Source: Candidatus Omnitrophota bacterium
GTDB lineage: Bacteria; Omnitrophota; Gorgyraeia; Aquiviventales; Aquiviventaceae
Assembly (NCBI GenBank): GCA_023247255.1
Contig: JAHFGV010000008.1
Span: forward strand, 1-48,202
Length of the DNA: 48,202 bases
Direction: 5' to 3'
Shown: positions 15,441 through 23,231 of the stretch, one piece after another
Position numbering within the stretch: the stretch's first letter is position 1
How the letters are laid out: each line of letters starts with the position of its first letter
The notes under the pieces: generated by a model
Seen by the model: the letters and a program-made list of their open reading frames with translations, nothing else
Database searches by the model: none
Told to the model about the DNA's origin: nothing
Program-made: the position numbers and the translations under genes

Positions 15441-17150
15441 GTGCTTCCCATTCCTGTTCCTTTCTTCCTCGCAGTCAGTAGCGCCATCCTCCTCGTGTTG
15501 GCCTTTCCGCCTTTTAACCAATCCTGGCTGGCCTGGATCGCCTGGGTGCCTTGGATGTATGCCTTGCGTACGCTTCCACGCCGCAAGGCTTTTTGGCTTT
15601 CGTGGCTGGTGGGGTTTGTGTTTTTTCTTGGCTCGATGGCCTGGTTGATCCACCTCCAAGAATTTGGAGGGCCATTAGCGTTTGTAGGCTGGTTTGCGCT
15701 CAGCGCGTATCTGGCTCTCTACTTCGCTCTCTTCGGTCTTATCGCTGATCAGGCGTATACCCGACACCCGACACCCTTCACCCGTCACGTCTTGATCCCC
15801 TCTGCATGGGTTGCCTTGGAGTACGTCCGCAGCCACCTGCTTTCAGGATTCGGCTGGAATCTGCTTGCCTATTCCCAGACTTCCTGGACACCGCTCATTC
15901 AAATGGCGGATATTACGGGAGCCTGGGGGGTGTCGTGGGTCATCGTCTTCGTGAATGGGGTGCTGACCGAATCCATACACAGGGCTACTGGGCAAGGGGC
16001 GTGGGGCAGCAGAGCGGGGACAAGAGACAAGGGACAGGGGACAAGGGATAGGAAAGAACCGACCAACAGCGAAGAAAATCTAAAACAAGCAATCAGTGAA
16101 TGGGTAGCTGCCGTTGGTCTTGTGCTCTTAGTCCTTTGCTACGGTATATGGAGGCTTCGAAGCGTACCGGGTGGAGGGATAGTGCGCGTTGCTGTTGTGC
16201 AGGGGAACATCCCCCAAGAGCAGAAATGGCAGGAGGCTTACGTCGCAGAGATTCTTGATCGTTATGCGCGTTTGACAAAGGAAGCGGATCAGACAGCGAC
16301 GGATCTGATCGTTTGGCCGGAGACTTCAGTGCCCGGTCTGTTGGGAGCCGACGAAACAATCACTCAGCGAATGGGGGAGCTTGCCAGAGGGATTCAGCGG
16401 CCGTTGCTCGTGGGGGCTGCGATGCTAAGCTCCGTCACAATGGATGATGGCAATTTTGAACTGACCAACAGCGCCGCTTTGATGGATCCGTCAGGATCCA
16501 TTGTCGCCCGATACGATAAACAACGTCTAGTACCCTTTGGCGAGTTCATCCCGGCTGAAAAGCTATTTCCATGGCTGCGGAATATTCTGCCCCCCATCGG
16601 GGATTTCGTTGCCGGCCATGAAGCAACGGTGTTCCATTCCCATGCACAAACACTGAGTGAGGGGCAAGGGGCATGGGGCGAGGGGCGAGGGGAGACAGTC
16701 GTTCCCACACCCCCTGTCTCCCACCCCATGCCCCCTTTCAGTGTGCTCATCTGCTTCGAGGATGTCTTTCCTGAGATCGCCCGTCGGTTTGTTCGTGACG
16801 GAGCCCGGTTTCTGTTGGTCATCACCAACGACGCGTGGTTTGGCCACAGCGCAGCAGCCTTCCAGCATGCTCAGGCCTCGACCTTCAGGGCGGTTGAGTT
16901 GCGAGTTCCGGTCGCTCGCGCAGCCAACACCGGATGGTCCGGTTGCATCGATGCGCATGGACGCTGGCTGGATGCGGTTAAGGATTCGAAAGGCGATGCG
17001 TTGTTTGTGGCAGGAACCACGACCTGCGAGTTGAGTCTGCCAGTCGTCAAGAGTTTGTATCTTCAGTGGGGCGATTGGTTTGCCTGGTTGTGTCTGTTTG
17101 GTTGTCTCATCGCAGTCTGTTATAATGTTCGTTTCTTCCATGACTGTTAG
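15441..17150 (+). CDS. lnt: apolipoprotein N-acyltransferase
   Basis: Lnt adds the third acyl chain to lipoproteins in the inner membrane. The 569-residue product has about six hydrophobic segments in its first 250 residues, then a periplasmic nitrilase domain with the triad Glu294 (WPETSVP), Lys360 (RYDKQRLVPFGEF) and Cys438 (ICFEDVFP), and a last transmembrane helix. It starts with GTG. Three heptad arrays are embedded and translated: ACCCGAC units (residues 107-116), GGGGCAA/GGGACAA units (about 183-204) and a palindromic GGGGCGA array (about 407-433), the last only a few residues before the catalytic cysteine. Normal Lnt is about 510, so these inserts explain the extra length. All key residues are intact. 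It supplies mature lipoproteins to Lol genes downstream. Confidence 0.95.
   Translation: MLPIPVPFFLAVSSAILLVLAFPPFNQSWLAWIAWVPWMYALRTLPRRKAFWLSWLVGFVFFLGSMAWLIHLQEFGGPLAFVGWFALSAYLALYFALFGLIADQAYTRHPTPFTRHVLIPSAWVALEYVRSHLLSGFGWNLLAYSQTSWTPLIQMADITGAWGVSWVIVFVNGVLTESIHRATGQGAWGSRAGTRDKGQGTRDRKEPTNSEENLKQAISEWVAAVGLVLLVLCYGIWRLRSVPGGGIVRVAVVQGNIPQEQKWQEAYVAEILDRYARLTKEADQTATDLIVWPETSVPGLLGADETITQRMGELARGIQRPLLVGAAMLSSVTMDDGNFELTNSAALMDPSGSIVARYDKQRLVPFGEFIPAEKLFPWLRNILPPIGDFVAGHEATVFHSHAQTLSEGQGAWGEGRGETVVPTPPVSHPMPPFSVLICFEDVFPEIARRFVRDGARFLLVITNDAWFGHSAAAFQHAQASTFRAVELRVPVARAANTGWSGCIDAHGRWLDAVKDSKGDALFVAGTTTCELSLPVVKSLYLQWGDWFAWLCLFGCLIAVCYNVRFFHDC
15759..15786 (+). repeat. ACCCGAC heptads inside lnt
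   Basis: Four tandem units ACCCGAC, ACCCGAC, ACCCTTC, ACCCGTC are translated as TRHPTPFTRH in a loop between membrane segments of Lnt. Confidence 0.85.
15989..16051 (+). repeat. nine heptads inside lnt
   Basis: Nine consecutive 7-bp units of GGGGCNN then GGGACAA type (63 bp, 21 codons) are translated in frame as a Gly/Arg/Asp-rich stretch between the last N-terminal membrane segments of Lnt. Confidence 0.88.
16661..16738 (+). repeat. heptad palindrome inside lnt near the catalytic cysteine
   Basis: Left arm GGGGCAA GGGGCAT GGGGCGA GGGGCGA GGGGAGA (16661-16695), right arm five complementary units such as CCCACAC and CCCATGC (16704-16738). The array (78 bp, 26 codons) is in frame and ends four codons before the segment leading to ICFED. 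Confidence 0.88.
17098..17126 (+). promoter_or_regulatory. possible lysS promoter within the lnt 3' end
   Basis: TTGGTT (17098-17103), 17-base spacer, perfect TATAAT (17121-17126). It would start transcription about 70 bases before lysS. Confidence 0.5.
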
Positions 17151-17173
17151 AAATTTTGCATAGCAAAATTTCT
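17149..17173. repeat. hairpin overlapping the lnt stop codon
   Basis: A perfect 11-bp stem AGAAATTTTGC/GCAAAATTTCT with a 3-base loop begins within the lnt TAG stop. A related unit AAATTTCGCGGAGCGTAATTT follows up to the lysS start. No T-run follows. Confidence 0.75.
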
Positions 17174-17202
17174 AGTAATAAATTTCGCGGAGCGTAATTT
17201 CT

Positions 17203-18726
17203 ATGGAACGGCAAGAACAGTCTGAGATTCGCTATGAAAAGCTGCAAGCCCTCAAGCGGCAGAATATCTACCCTTATGGCGCAGCCTTTCCTAAGGCCGA
17301 ATCGCTTCAACAGCTCGTGGCCCATTTTTCCGAAGGGCTCTCGGTCACCACGGCCGGTCGGTTGAGCGCCAAGCGGGGACATGGGGGACTTTCCTTTGCG
17401 GATCTGCGGGATGCAAGCGGGAAAATTCAGATCTGCCTGAAACAGGAGCGTGTCGGAGCGGAGCCCTACCAGTTCTTTGAGAATCTGGATCTGGGAGATT
17501 TCGTAGGCGTCGAAGGCGCTCTCTTTAAGACGAAGACCGAAGAGATCACCATTCAGGTGTCTCGGCTTACCTTGCTCGCCAAGGCGTTGCGTCCGCTGCC
17601 GGAGAAATGGCATGGGCTCAAGGACGTGGAAGTCCGCTATCGCAGGCGATACCTGGATTTCATCGCCAATGAGCCGGTCCGTCGGGTCTTTCTGCAGAGA
17701 AGCCGCCTGCTTTCCTGTTTGCGCGCGAGTCTTGAGCGTCATGGGTTCTTGGAGGTCGAGACCCCGATGATGCACCCCATCCCCGGTGGGGCAGCCGGTG
17801 AGCCTTTCGTCACGCACCACAACGCGCTGGACGTCGAACTCTATTTGCGCCTGGCACCGGAGTTGTATCTGAAGCAACTTTTGGTCGCAGGTCTTGAGCG
17901 CATCTACGAGTTAAACCGTTCCTTTCGCAACGAAGGCCTATCGACGCAGCACAACCCCGAGTTCACCATGTTGGAGGTCTATGCGGCTTACCAGGATTGC
18001 GCTTCCATGATGAACCTGGTTCAGGAGCTGATCTGCGACGCAGCCCGGAATCTGCTCGGAAGCCTTCAATGGGAATACCAAGGCAAGATGATTGATCTGA
18101 CTCCTCCCTGGGATCGGGTTTCATTCGCTCAGACGATGGCCGATATGGGCTTGACTCCACAGACTCCTCTTGAATCCATGCAGCAGGCTCTGCAGAAAAA
18201 GGGCGTCCAGGTCAAAGGTCTGTCGCGTTCGCAAATGGTCCGACTCATCGAGCAACTCTTTGAGCCCAAGGCCAAGTCTAAACCCTTGTTTGTCACCGAC
18301 TATTGGACGGAGATTTCGCCTCTGGCAAAGAGCAAGCCGGACGATTTTTCTATTGCCGATCGCTTTGAGCTTTTCATCGGCGGAATGGAAGTCGCAAACG
18401 CCTACTCTGAGTTGAATGATCCGATCGAACAGCGTCGTCGGTTTGAAGCTCAACTGCAAGAGCGTTCAGGGTTGGGGGCTGAGGGCTGTTTTGAAAAACG
18501 CTCTGGACTCAGGGTTGGGGGCTGTAGGCCTCCCAGAACCCCGAGCCCCGAGCCCCGAGCCAAGATGATTGATGAGGGATTTGTGGAAGCCCTCGAATAC
18601 GGCATGCCGCCGGCCGGGGGTCTAGGCGTTGGAGTGGATCGCCTCGCGATGCTGTTACTCAACCAGCCCTCGATCAAGGATGTAATCCTGTTTCCGCTGC
18701 TAAAGCCGGAAAGTCGCCACACGTGA
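17203..18726 (+). CDS. lysS: lysyl-tRNA synthetase, class II
   Basis: LysRS charges tRNA-Lys. The 507-residue product shows the N-terminal OB-fold anticodon-binding domain (about 55-150), then class II motif 1 (LEVETPMMHPIPGGAAGEPF), motif 2 (FRNEGLSTQHNPEFTMLEVY) and motif 3 (GGLGVGVDRLAMLLL). Glycine-rich EVANAYSELNDP is also intact. Residues 422-454 are encoded by a 99-bp heptad palindrome that replaces the usual short stretch between QRRRFEAQLQ and MIDEGFVEALEYGMPP, right before the ATP-binding motif 3 region. As the only LysRS seen and apparently intact otherwise, it presumably tolerates the insert as a surface loop. Confidence 0.96.
   Translation: MERQEQSEIRYEKLQALKRQNIYPYGAAFPKAESLQQLVAHFSEGLSVTTAGRLSAKRGHGGLSFADLRDASGKIQICLKQERVGAEPYQFFENLDLGDFVGVEGALFKTKTEEITIQVSRLTLLAKALRPLPEKWHGLKDVEVRYRRRYLDFIANEPVRRVFLQRSRLLSCLRASLERHGFLEVETPMMHPIPGGAAGEPFVTHHNALDVELYLRLAPELYLKQLLVAGLERIYELNRSFRNEGLSTQHNPEFTMLEVYAAYQDCASMMNLVQELICDAARNLLGSLQWEYQGKMIDLTPPWDRVSFAQTMADMGLTPQTPLESMQQALQKKGVQVKGLSRSQMVRLIEQLFEPKAKSKPLFVTDYWTEISPLAKSKPDDFSIADRFELFIGGMEVANAYSELNDPIEQRRRFEAQLQERSGLGAEGCFEKRSGLRVGGCRPPRTPSPEPRAKMIDEGFVEALEYGMPPAGGLGVGVDRLAMLLLNQPSIKDVILFPLLKPESRHT
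18466..18564 (+). repeat. 99-bp heptad palindrome inside lysS
   Basis: Units TCAGGGT TGGGGGC TGAGGGC (18466-18486), a second similar run TCAGGGT TGGGGGC TGTAGGC (18509-18529), then AACCCCG AGCCCCG AGCCCCG AGCCAAG (18537-18564). The length is 33 codons and the frame is kept. Confidence 0.9.
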
Positions 18727-18829
18727 CGCGTGCAATCGGGTGAATGGCTTACCATTGTAAGGAGTGGCGCCGACTTTGCGTATCCAAATGCTTTTATGTT
18801 TTTGCTGATCACTGGTCACTGCTCTGACG

Positions 18830-20035
18830 ATGCGCTACGAAGTTTGGCTGGGCCTACGGTATCTATTTGCGAAGCGGCAGGAACGATTCATTTCGGTCAT
18901 CGCCGCTTTGTCCATCGGCGGCGTAGCGCTTGGCGTGGCGGCGCTGCTCATCGTGATTCCGGTCATGAGCGGGTTCCACGAGGAGCTTAAGAACAAGCTC
19001 ATCGGGATCAACGCGCATCTGATCGTTGACAGCCCCGAGGGACTGCGCGATATCCAGCCGCTCATGCGCCAGCTCAGCGCGATGGATCATGTCGTCGGGG
19101 TCAGCCCCTTTATCGTCGGCCAGGCGATCCTCGCTTTGCCGCATCAGCCGTTGGGGGTTGTGGTACGGGGAATGGATCCCCAACGGGAGATGCGGGTGAG
19201 CCGCTGGGCAGAGTACGTGGTTGTTGGAAAATTACCCGAAGATGAAAACGAAATCCTCATCGGCAGCGTGTTGAGTCAAGCCCTCAGCGCAGGGCCGAGT
19301 GACGCTTTACAACTCATCAGTCCGGTCGATGGACGTACGCATGCTTTGATCATCAGTGGCGTCTTCCGATCCGGGATGTATGCTTCCGATTCCGGGCTGG
19401 TGGGACTTTCATTGTCCAAGGCGCAGCAGTTGTATCACATGGAAGGACGGGTGAGCGGATTGGGAGTGAAGCTGGATGAGTTGGAAAAGGCTCCGGAAAT
19501 GAAGCGGAAAATCCAAGCAGGCCTTGGCCCAGCCTATAGCGTGAAGACCTGGATGGATCTGGATCCGGCATTGTTCGGTGCGGTCCGCATGGAGAAGATT
19601 CTGATTTTTATCTTTTTGCTGCTTATCATCGTGGTGGCTGCCCTTAATATTGCTTCGATGCTCATCATGATTGTGATGGAAAAGACCAAGGACATTGGCA
19701 TCCTGCGGACATTAGGAGCGACGCGCTCGTCGATCGCCTGGCTTTTTTTTTCCCAGGGCTGTGCCATCGGTTTCTTCGGCATATGCCTCGGGCTGATCGT
19801 CGGTCTTTCGGTGACAGGCAATGTGAATGGAATCGCCTCTTGGCTGGAGAGGACCTTTGGGATTTCGGTTTTTCCACCGGAGGTCTACTACTTGGATCAT
19901 ATCCCCGTTCAGGTCAATTCGACCGATGTGGTCATTGTGTTGGTTTCGGTGTTTTTGCTGACCCTCTTGGCCGGTGTGTACCCGGCGCTGCGCGCAGCGT
20001 CCTTGGCGCCGGCTGACGCGCTTCGTTATGAATGA
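18830..20035 (+). CDS. lolC: lipoprotein-releasing ABC transporter permease LolC/LolE
   Basis: A 401-residue MacB/LolC-type permease: transmembrane helix about 22-48 (ISVIAALSIGGVALGVAALL), a large periplasmic domain (about 50-260), then three C-terminal helices including the MEKTKDIGILRTLGATRSSI coupling segment and a final helix ending PALRAASLAPADALRYE. With LolD it extracts mature lipoproteins from the inner membrane and passes them to LolA. Only one permease gene is present here, so the complex may use a homodimer (LolF-like) in this organism. Heptads of the CACTGGT type lie 10 bases before the ATG. A run of nine T bases (19743-19751) lies in the coding sequence. Confidence 0.9.
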   Translation: MRYEVWLGLRYLFAKRQERFISVIAALSIGGVALGVAALLIVIPVMSGFHEELKNKLIGINAHLIVDSPEGLRDIQPLMRQLSAMDHVVGVSPFIVGQAILALPHQPLGVVVRGMDPQREMRVSRWAEYVVVGKLPEDENEILIGSVLSQALSAGPSDALQLISPVDGRTHALIISGVFRSGMYASDSGLVGLSLSKAQQLYHMEGRVSGLGVKLDELEKAPEMKRKIQAGLGPAYSVKTWMDLDPALFGAVRMEKILIFIFLLLIIVVAALNIASMLIMIVMEKTKDIGILRTLGATRSSIAWLFFSQGCAIGFFGICLGLIVGLSVTGNVNGIASWLERTFGISVFPPEVYYLDHIPVQVNSTDVVIVLVSVFLLTLLAGVYPALRAASLAPADALRYE

Positions 20036-20048
20036 GATTAGTTGTTAA

Positions 20049-20744
20049 ATGATAGAGGCTCGCGATCTCGTTAAGCAGTACCGAATGGGCCAGGTGACGC
20101 TGCAGGCACTCCGGGGAGTATCGTTTCAAGTCGAGACGGGAAGCTTTGTGGCGATTGTGGGCCCTTCCGGGGCGGGTAAATCCACGCTGCTGCATTTGTT
20201 AGCCGGTCTGGATAGCCCGACGAAGGGTGAAGTTCTTTGGGAAGGACAGGCGCTTTCCAGCATAAGCGATGCCAAGCGCTCCATGCTTCGGAATCGTATG
20301 CTCGGAGTGGTGTTTCAATCGTATCACCTCATGTCGGAACTTTCGGCTTTGGAGAATGTGATGTTGCCCGGATTGGTAAACGGGCAAGCCACGCTTCGGC
20401 AACTCCGAGAGCGTGGCTTGTCCTGTCTGGAGCAGGTAGGGTTGGCTCATCGGATTCAACACAGGCCGCAACAGCTCTCCGGTGGCGAGCAACAACGGGT
20501 GGCCATCGCCCGCGCGCTGGTGAATCGGCCACGGGTGTTGCTCTGCGATGAGCCCAGCGGCAATTTGGATTCTGCTACAGGAGAAGAGATTGCCAACTTG
20601 CTCATTCGATTCTGCGAGCAAGAGCGGGTGAGTCTGATTCTCGTCACTCATGACACGCGATTTTCATCCCGGGCGCATCGGATTTTGGTTATGCGTGATG
20701 GTCAAATCGTATCCGACGGTCCTGTGAGTGAGTCCCATAAATGA
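20049..20744 (+). CDS. lolD: lipoprotein-releasing ABC transporter ATP-binding protein LolD
   Basis: A 231-residue ABC ATPase: Walker [11 protein letters not shown]-loop [17 protein letters not shown], signature [15 protein letters not shown], Walker [13 protein letters not shown] and switch histidine in LVTHD. The sequence is of the MacB/LolD subfamily, and it begins 13 bp after the lolC/E stop. It powers lipoprotein release by the preceding permease. Confidence 0.93.
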   Translation: MIEARDLVKQYRMGQVTLQALRGVSFQVETGSFVAIVGPSGAGKSTLLHLLAGLDSPTKGEVLWEGQALSSISDAKRSMLRNRMLGVVFQSYHLMSELSALENVMLPGLVNGQATLRQLRERGLSCLEQVGLAHRIQHRPQQLSGGEQQRVAIARALVNRPRVLLCDEPSGNLDSATGEEIANLLIRFCEQERVSLILVTHDTRFSSRAHRILVMRDGQIVSDGPVSESHK

Positions 20745-20774
20745 CACACTGCTGAATGAAGCAACAAAGTGGGA

Positions 20775-21287
20775 ATGATACTTTATACCAAGGTGAGTAT
20801 TGCGGAATGTGTGAAACGGTTGCAGGCGGTTACGCAGGATGGGTCCAGGGGCTTTTCGCTTTCAGAGTTGTCAAACGAGACTGGCTCAAGCGTCATCGGT
20901 GACAGTCCCAAAGAAGATTGGCCCGTTCGATGGAGTCTGCGAAGACTTAGCCGCCACTCATTCGTTCCAACATTCGTCGGTCGAGTCAGCCTTTATGGTG
21001 ACAGGACTAGGCTTACCGGCTATTTTCGCGATCATCCGTTTGTGATGGGAAGCTTTACCATCTGGGCGGTCTGCATGATGGTGTCTATCTTTCGATACTC
21101 GCGGGTGTGGAACCGACTGATTACCCGTGAATCCGACGATGCGTTATTATGGTTGCTTGGCATGACGGTCTGGGGTTTAGGAATTTTCGTCATTCGATTG
21201 TACCTGGAACGGGATACGCAAAAACATATGATGGCATTCTTTGAAGAAATCCTGCAGACGCATCCTGAGACCTACGGACATCCGTAA
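20775..21287 (+). CDS. unknown membrane protein
   Basis: A 170-residue protein of unknown function. It has an N-terminal soluble part, a conserved-looking HSFVPTFVGRVSLYGDRTRLTGYFRDHPFV block split over two short runs, and two transmembrane segments (about 92-112 and 125-147). The block resembles a widespread group of small bacterial membrane proteins with the pattern SFxPxxxGR...GTRxxGxF. ATG 20775 is preferred over GTG 20769. It follows lolD by 30 bp and ends 16 bp before the ilvE start, so it may be co-transcribed with either. Confidence 0.7.
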   Translation: MILYTKVSIAECVKRLQAVTQDGSRGFSLSELSNETGSSVIGDSPKEDWPVRWSLRRLSRHSFVPTFVGRVSLYGDRTRLTGYFRDHPFVMGSFTIWAVCMMVSIFRYSRVWNRLITRESDDALLWLLGMTVWGLGIFVIRLYLERDTQKHMMAFFEEILQTHPETYGHP

Positions 21288-21303
21288 CGAGGAGGGCAAA
21301 GAC

Positions 21304-22170
21304 GTGAAAGTGTATCTGAATGGCAAGTTTGTGGAACGGTCCAAAGCCGTCATCTCGGTTTTTGATCATGGCCTGCTCTATGGGGACGGGGTCTTTGAGG
21401 GGATTCGATCCTACAGCGGTCTGATTTTTAAGCTCCGGGAGCATGTGGACAGGCTCTTCGAGTCGGCCCAGACGGTGATGCTGACGATTCCCCTCGGCCG
21501 GGAAGCGATCCTCAACGTTGTTAGGCAGAGCCTACGCATCAATCGCCTGCGGGATGCTTATATTCGTCTAGTGGTTACCCGGGGCGAGGGGGATTTGGGC
21601 TTGGATCCGCGCAAGTGCAAACGACCCACCTTGTTTGTGATCGCCGATAAAATCCAGTTGTACCCCCAACGATTGTATGACCGGGGACTCGAATTGATCA
21701 CGGTCGCCACCCAACGCAACGTCCCTGAAGCGCTCAACCCGCAGATCAAGTCGCTGAATTACCTCAATAACATCCTTGCCAAGATTGAGGCGATCAACGC
21801 AGGATTTGAAGAAGCCATCATGCTGTCGCCTTCTGGCTACGTGACGGAATGCACCGGTGAGAACATCTTCGTGGTCAAGGGCAGGCAGTTGCTCACCCCA
21901 CCGCCTTACATCGGGGTGCTGCGCGGGATTACCCGAAAGGCCGTCATGGATCTGGGAAAGGCTCAGAAACTCGATGTCCGTGAGGAGATCCTCACCCGAC
22001 ATGATTTGTTCAATGCCGATGAGGTGTTTTTAACAGGGACAGCGGCAGAGATCGTTCCGGTCGTCACAGTCGATGGGCGCCGGATCGGTTCAGGAACGCC
22101 TGGGCCGGTGACACGATCCCTTCAGCGGGACTTCCGGAATCTGACCCGGATCGATGGCGTAAGGGTCTAA
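21304..22170 (+). CDS. ilvE: branched-chain amino acid aminotransferase (class IV)
   Basis: A PLP-dependent class IV aminotransferase of 288 residues. Seen: start KVYLNGKFVERSKAVISVFDHG, GDGVFEGIRSY, the PLP lysine in IKSLNYLNNILAK, ECTGENIFVVK and VFLTGTAAEIVPV. These fit branched-chain aminotransferases making leucine, isoleucine and valine from their keto acids; D-amino acid transaminase or aminodeoxychorismate lyase are less likely from the length and YLNN motif. GTG 21304 is the start, with a GAGGAGGG site seven bases upstream. The pathway link is ilvB-ilvH at the other end of the window. Confidence 0.88.
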   Translation: MKVYLNGKFVERSKAVISVFDHGLLYGDGVFEGIRSYSGLIFKLREHVDRLFESAQTVMLTIPLGREAILNVVRQSLRINRLRDAYIRLVVTRGEGDLGLDPRKCKRPTLFVIADKIQLYPQRLYDRGLELITVATQRNVPEALNPQIKSLNYLNNILAKIEAINAGFEEAIMLSPSGYVTECTGENIFVVKGRQLLTPPPYIGVLRGITRKAVMDLGKAQKLDVREEILTRHDLFNADEVFLTGTAAEIVPVVTVDGRRIGSGTPGPVTRSLQRDFRNLTRIDGVRV

Positions 22171-22179
22171 CCTGTTAGA

Positions 22180-22415
22180 ACTGGGCTTTTGCAAAAATAG
22201 CCAACGCGTTGACCGAGTGTTGTGTCCTGTCCTAAGAGAAGTAATGAGGATTGTGTCATGTTTTATGAGTCATGTGTCATGAGAAAGCAGAAAATAAACA
22301 GGCATCTCAGGCATGGCCAAAGGGGCTCTTTTGCTTTCCATGACTCATGACACATGAAACATGACACAGACGTGAGCGCTGCCACTAATCTCGATGCATT
22401 TTGCAGAACCTCAGT
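22180..22415. mobile_element. MITE-like element with TTTTGCAAAA terminal repeats, complete copy
   Basis: Left end ACTGGGCTTTTGCAAAA (22180-22196), right end TTTTGCAGAACCTCAGT (22399-22415), imperfect inverted copies of each other. Between them lie AAGAGAAGTAATGAGGATTG, TCATGNN heptads, a central stem and the complementary heptads (CATGACT CATGACA CATGAAA CATGACA). No open frame of note. It fills most of the gap between ilvE and mcsA. Confidence 0.8.
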
Positions 22416-22566
22416 CAGAATGCAGCGTTGAGTAAAGTAGAAGGGCGGGAGACAGCCCCTGTGATTTTCAAGTAAAACGCGGTACACTAGTGTCGTTTCC
22501 CGTTTCCTGCAAAGATCCCGATAGGTACCATGACTTGTGGGGTTTATGAGAAGGGAGGACCGCGGG

Positions 22567-23082
22567 ATGTTGTGCGAGTTGTGCAAACAAGGACAGGCGA
22601 CGGTTCATCTGACAGAGATTGTCAATGAGCAGATGAGCGAGTTGCACCTGTGCGAGACGTGCGCCAACCAAAAGGGGGCACAGGTGGAGACTCACTTCGG
22701 ACTCGCCGATTTGTTGTCAGGCCTGGCCGGGGGTGGCAAGGTCAAGGAAGCCGAAGAAGTTACAGGCAAAGCCTGTCCGAAATGTGGGATGACCTACGAG
22801 GATTTCCGAAAAGTAGGAAGATTGGGCTGCGCTACCTGCTACCTGACGTTTAAGCGCAGTCTAGCCAGTCTACTCAAACGGATTCATGGCTCCCCGGTGC
22901 ATCTGGGTAAATCGCCAATCGGGGCATTGAAGCCCCCCCAAACGAAATCTGAATTATCTGATCTCAAACGTAAGCTGGAACGGGCCATTGAGGAAGAAGC
23001 CTTCGAGGAAGCCGCTCAGTTACGGGATCAGATCCGCCAGATGGAACAGCAGGAACGTCAGGCCAGACAGAAGAAAGCCTAA
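22567..23082 (+). CDS. mcsA: McsA, activator of protein-arginine kinase
   Basis: The 171-residue product has four CxxC pairs (CELC near residue 3, CETC, CPKC, CATC) forming two zinc sites, and a C-terminal UVR motif (LERAIEEEAFEEAAQLRDQI). McsA activates the arginine kinase McsB and helps tag proteins for ClpC. ATG 22567 is chosen because a GGGAGG site lies 8-9 bases before it and the first CxxC follows at once. It stands first in mcsA-mcsB-clpC. The Firmicutes repressor CtsR that usually precedes it is absent; the upstream gap is filled by a MITE-like element and a weak TACACT -10 candidate at 22483. Confidence 0.93.
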   Translation: MLCELCKQGQATVHLTEIVNEQMSELHLCETCANQKGAQVETHFGLADLLSGLAGGGKVKEAEEVTGKACPKCGMTYEDFRKVGRLGCATCYLTFKRSLASLLKRIHGSPVHLGKSPIGALKPPQTKSELSDLKRKLERAIEEEAFEEAAQLRDQIRQMEQQERQARQKKA

Positions 23083-23091
23083 GTCAGCGGG

Positions 23092-23202
23092 CAGTGATCC
23101 GTTCCTCGTGACTAGTGGCATACAAAGCCTTCAGCGACGGATTTCTGTTTTTCGCTGGTCACTAACGTAGGGCTATCTCCTCGGATTTTGCAGGACCTCA
23201 GT
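23092..23202. repeat. CAGTGAT/GTCACTA heptad remnants and solo MITE right end
   Basis: Degenerate units GCAGTGATCCG, GTGACTAGTGG (about 23092-23118) face TGGTCACTAACG (about 23156-23167). The tail TCGGATTTTGCAGGACCTCAGT (23181-23202) is a solo right end of the MITE-like element. All lie between mcsA and mcsB. Confidence 0.65.
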
Positions 23203-23231
23203 TATAGATCATAGAGAAGGAATGGTTGAAG

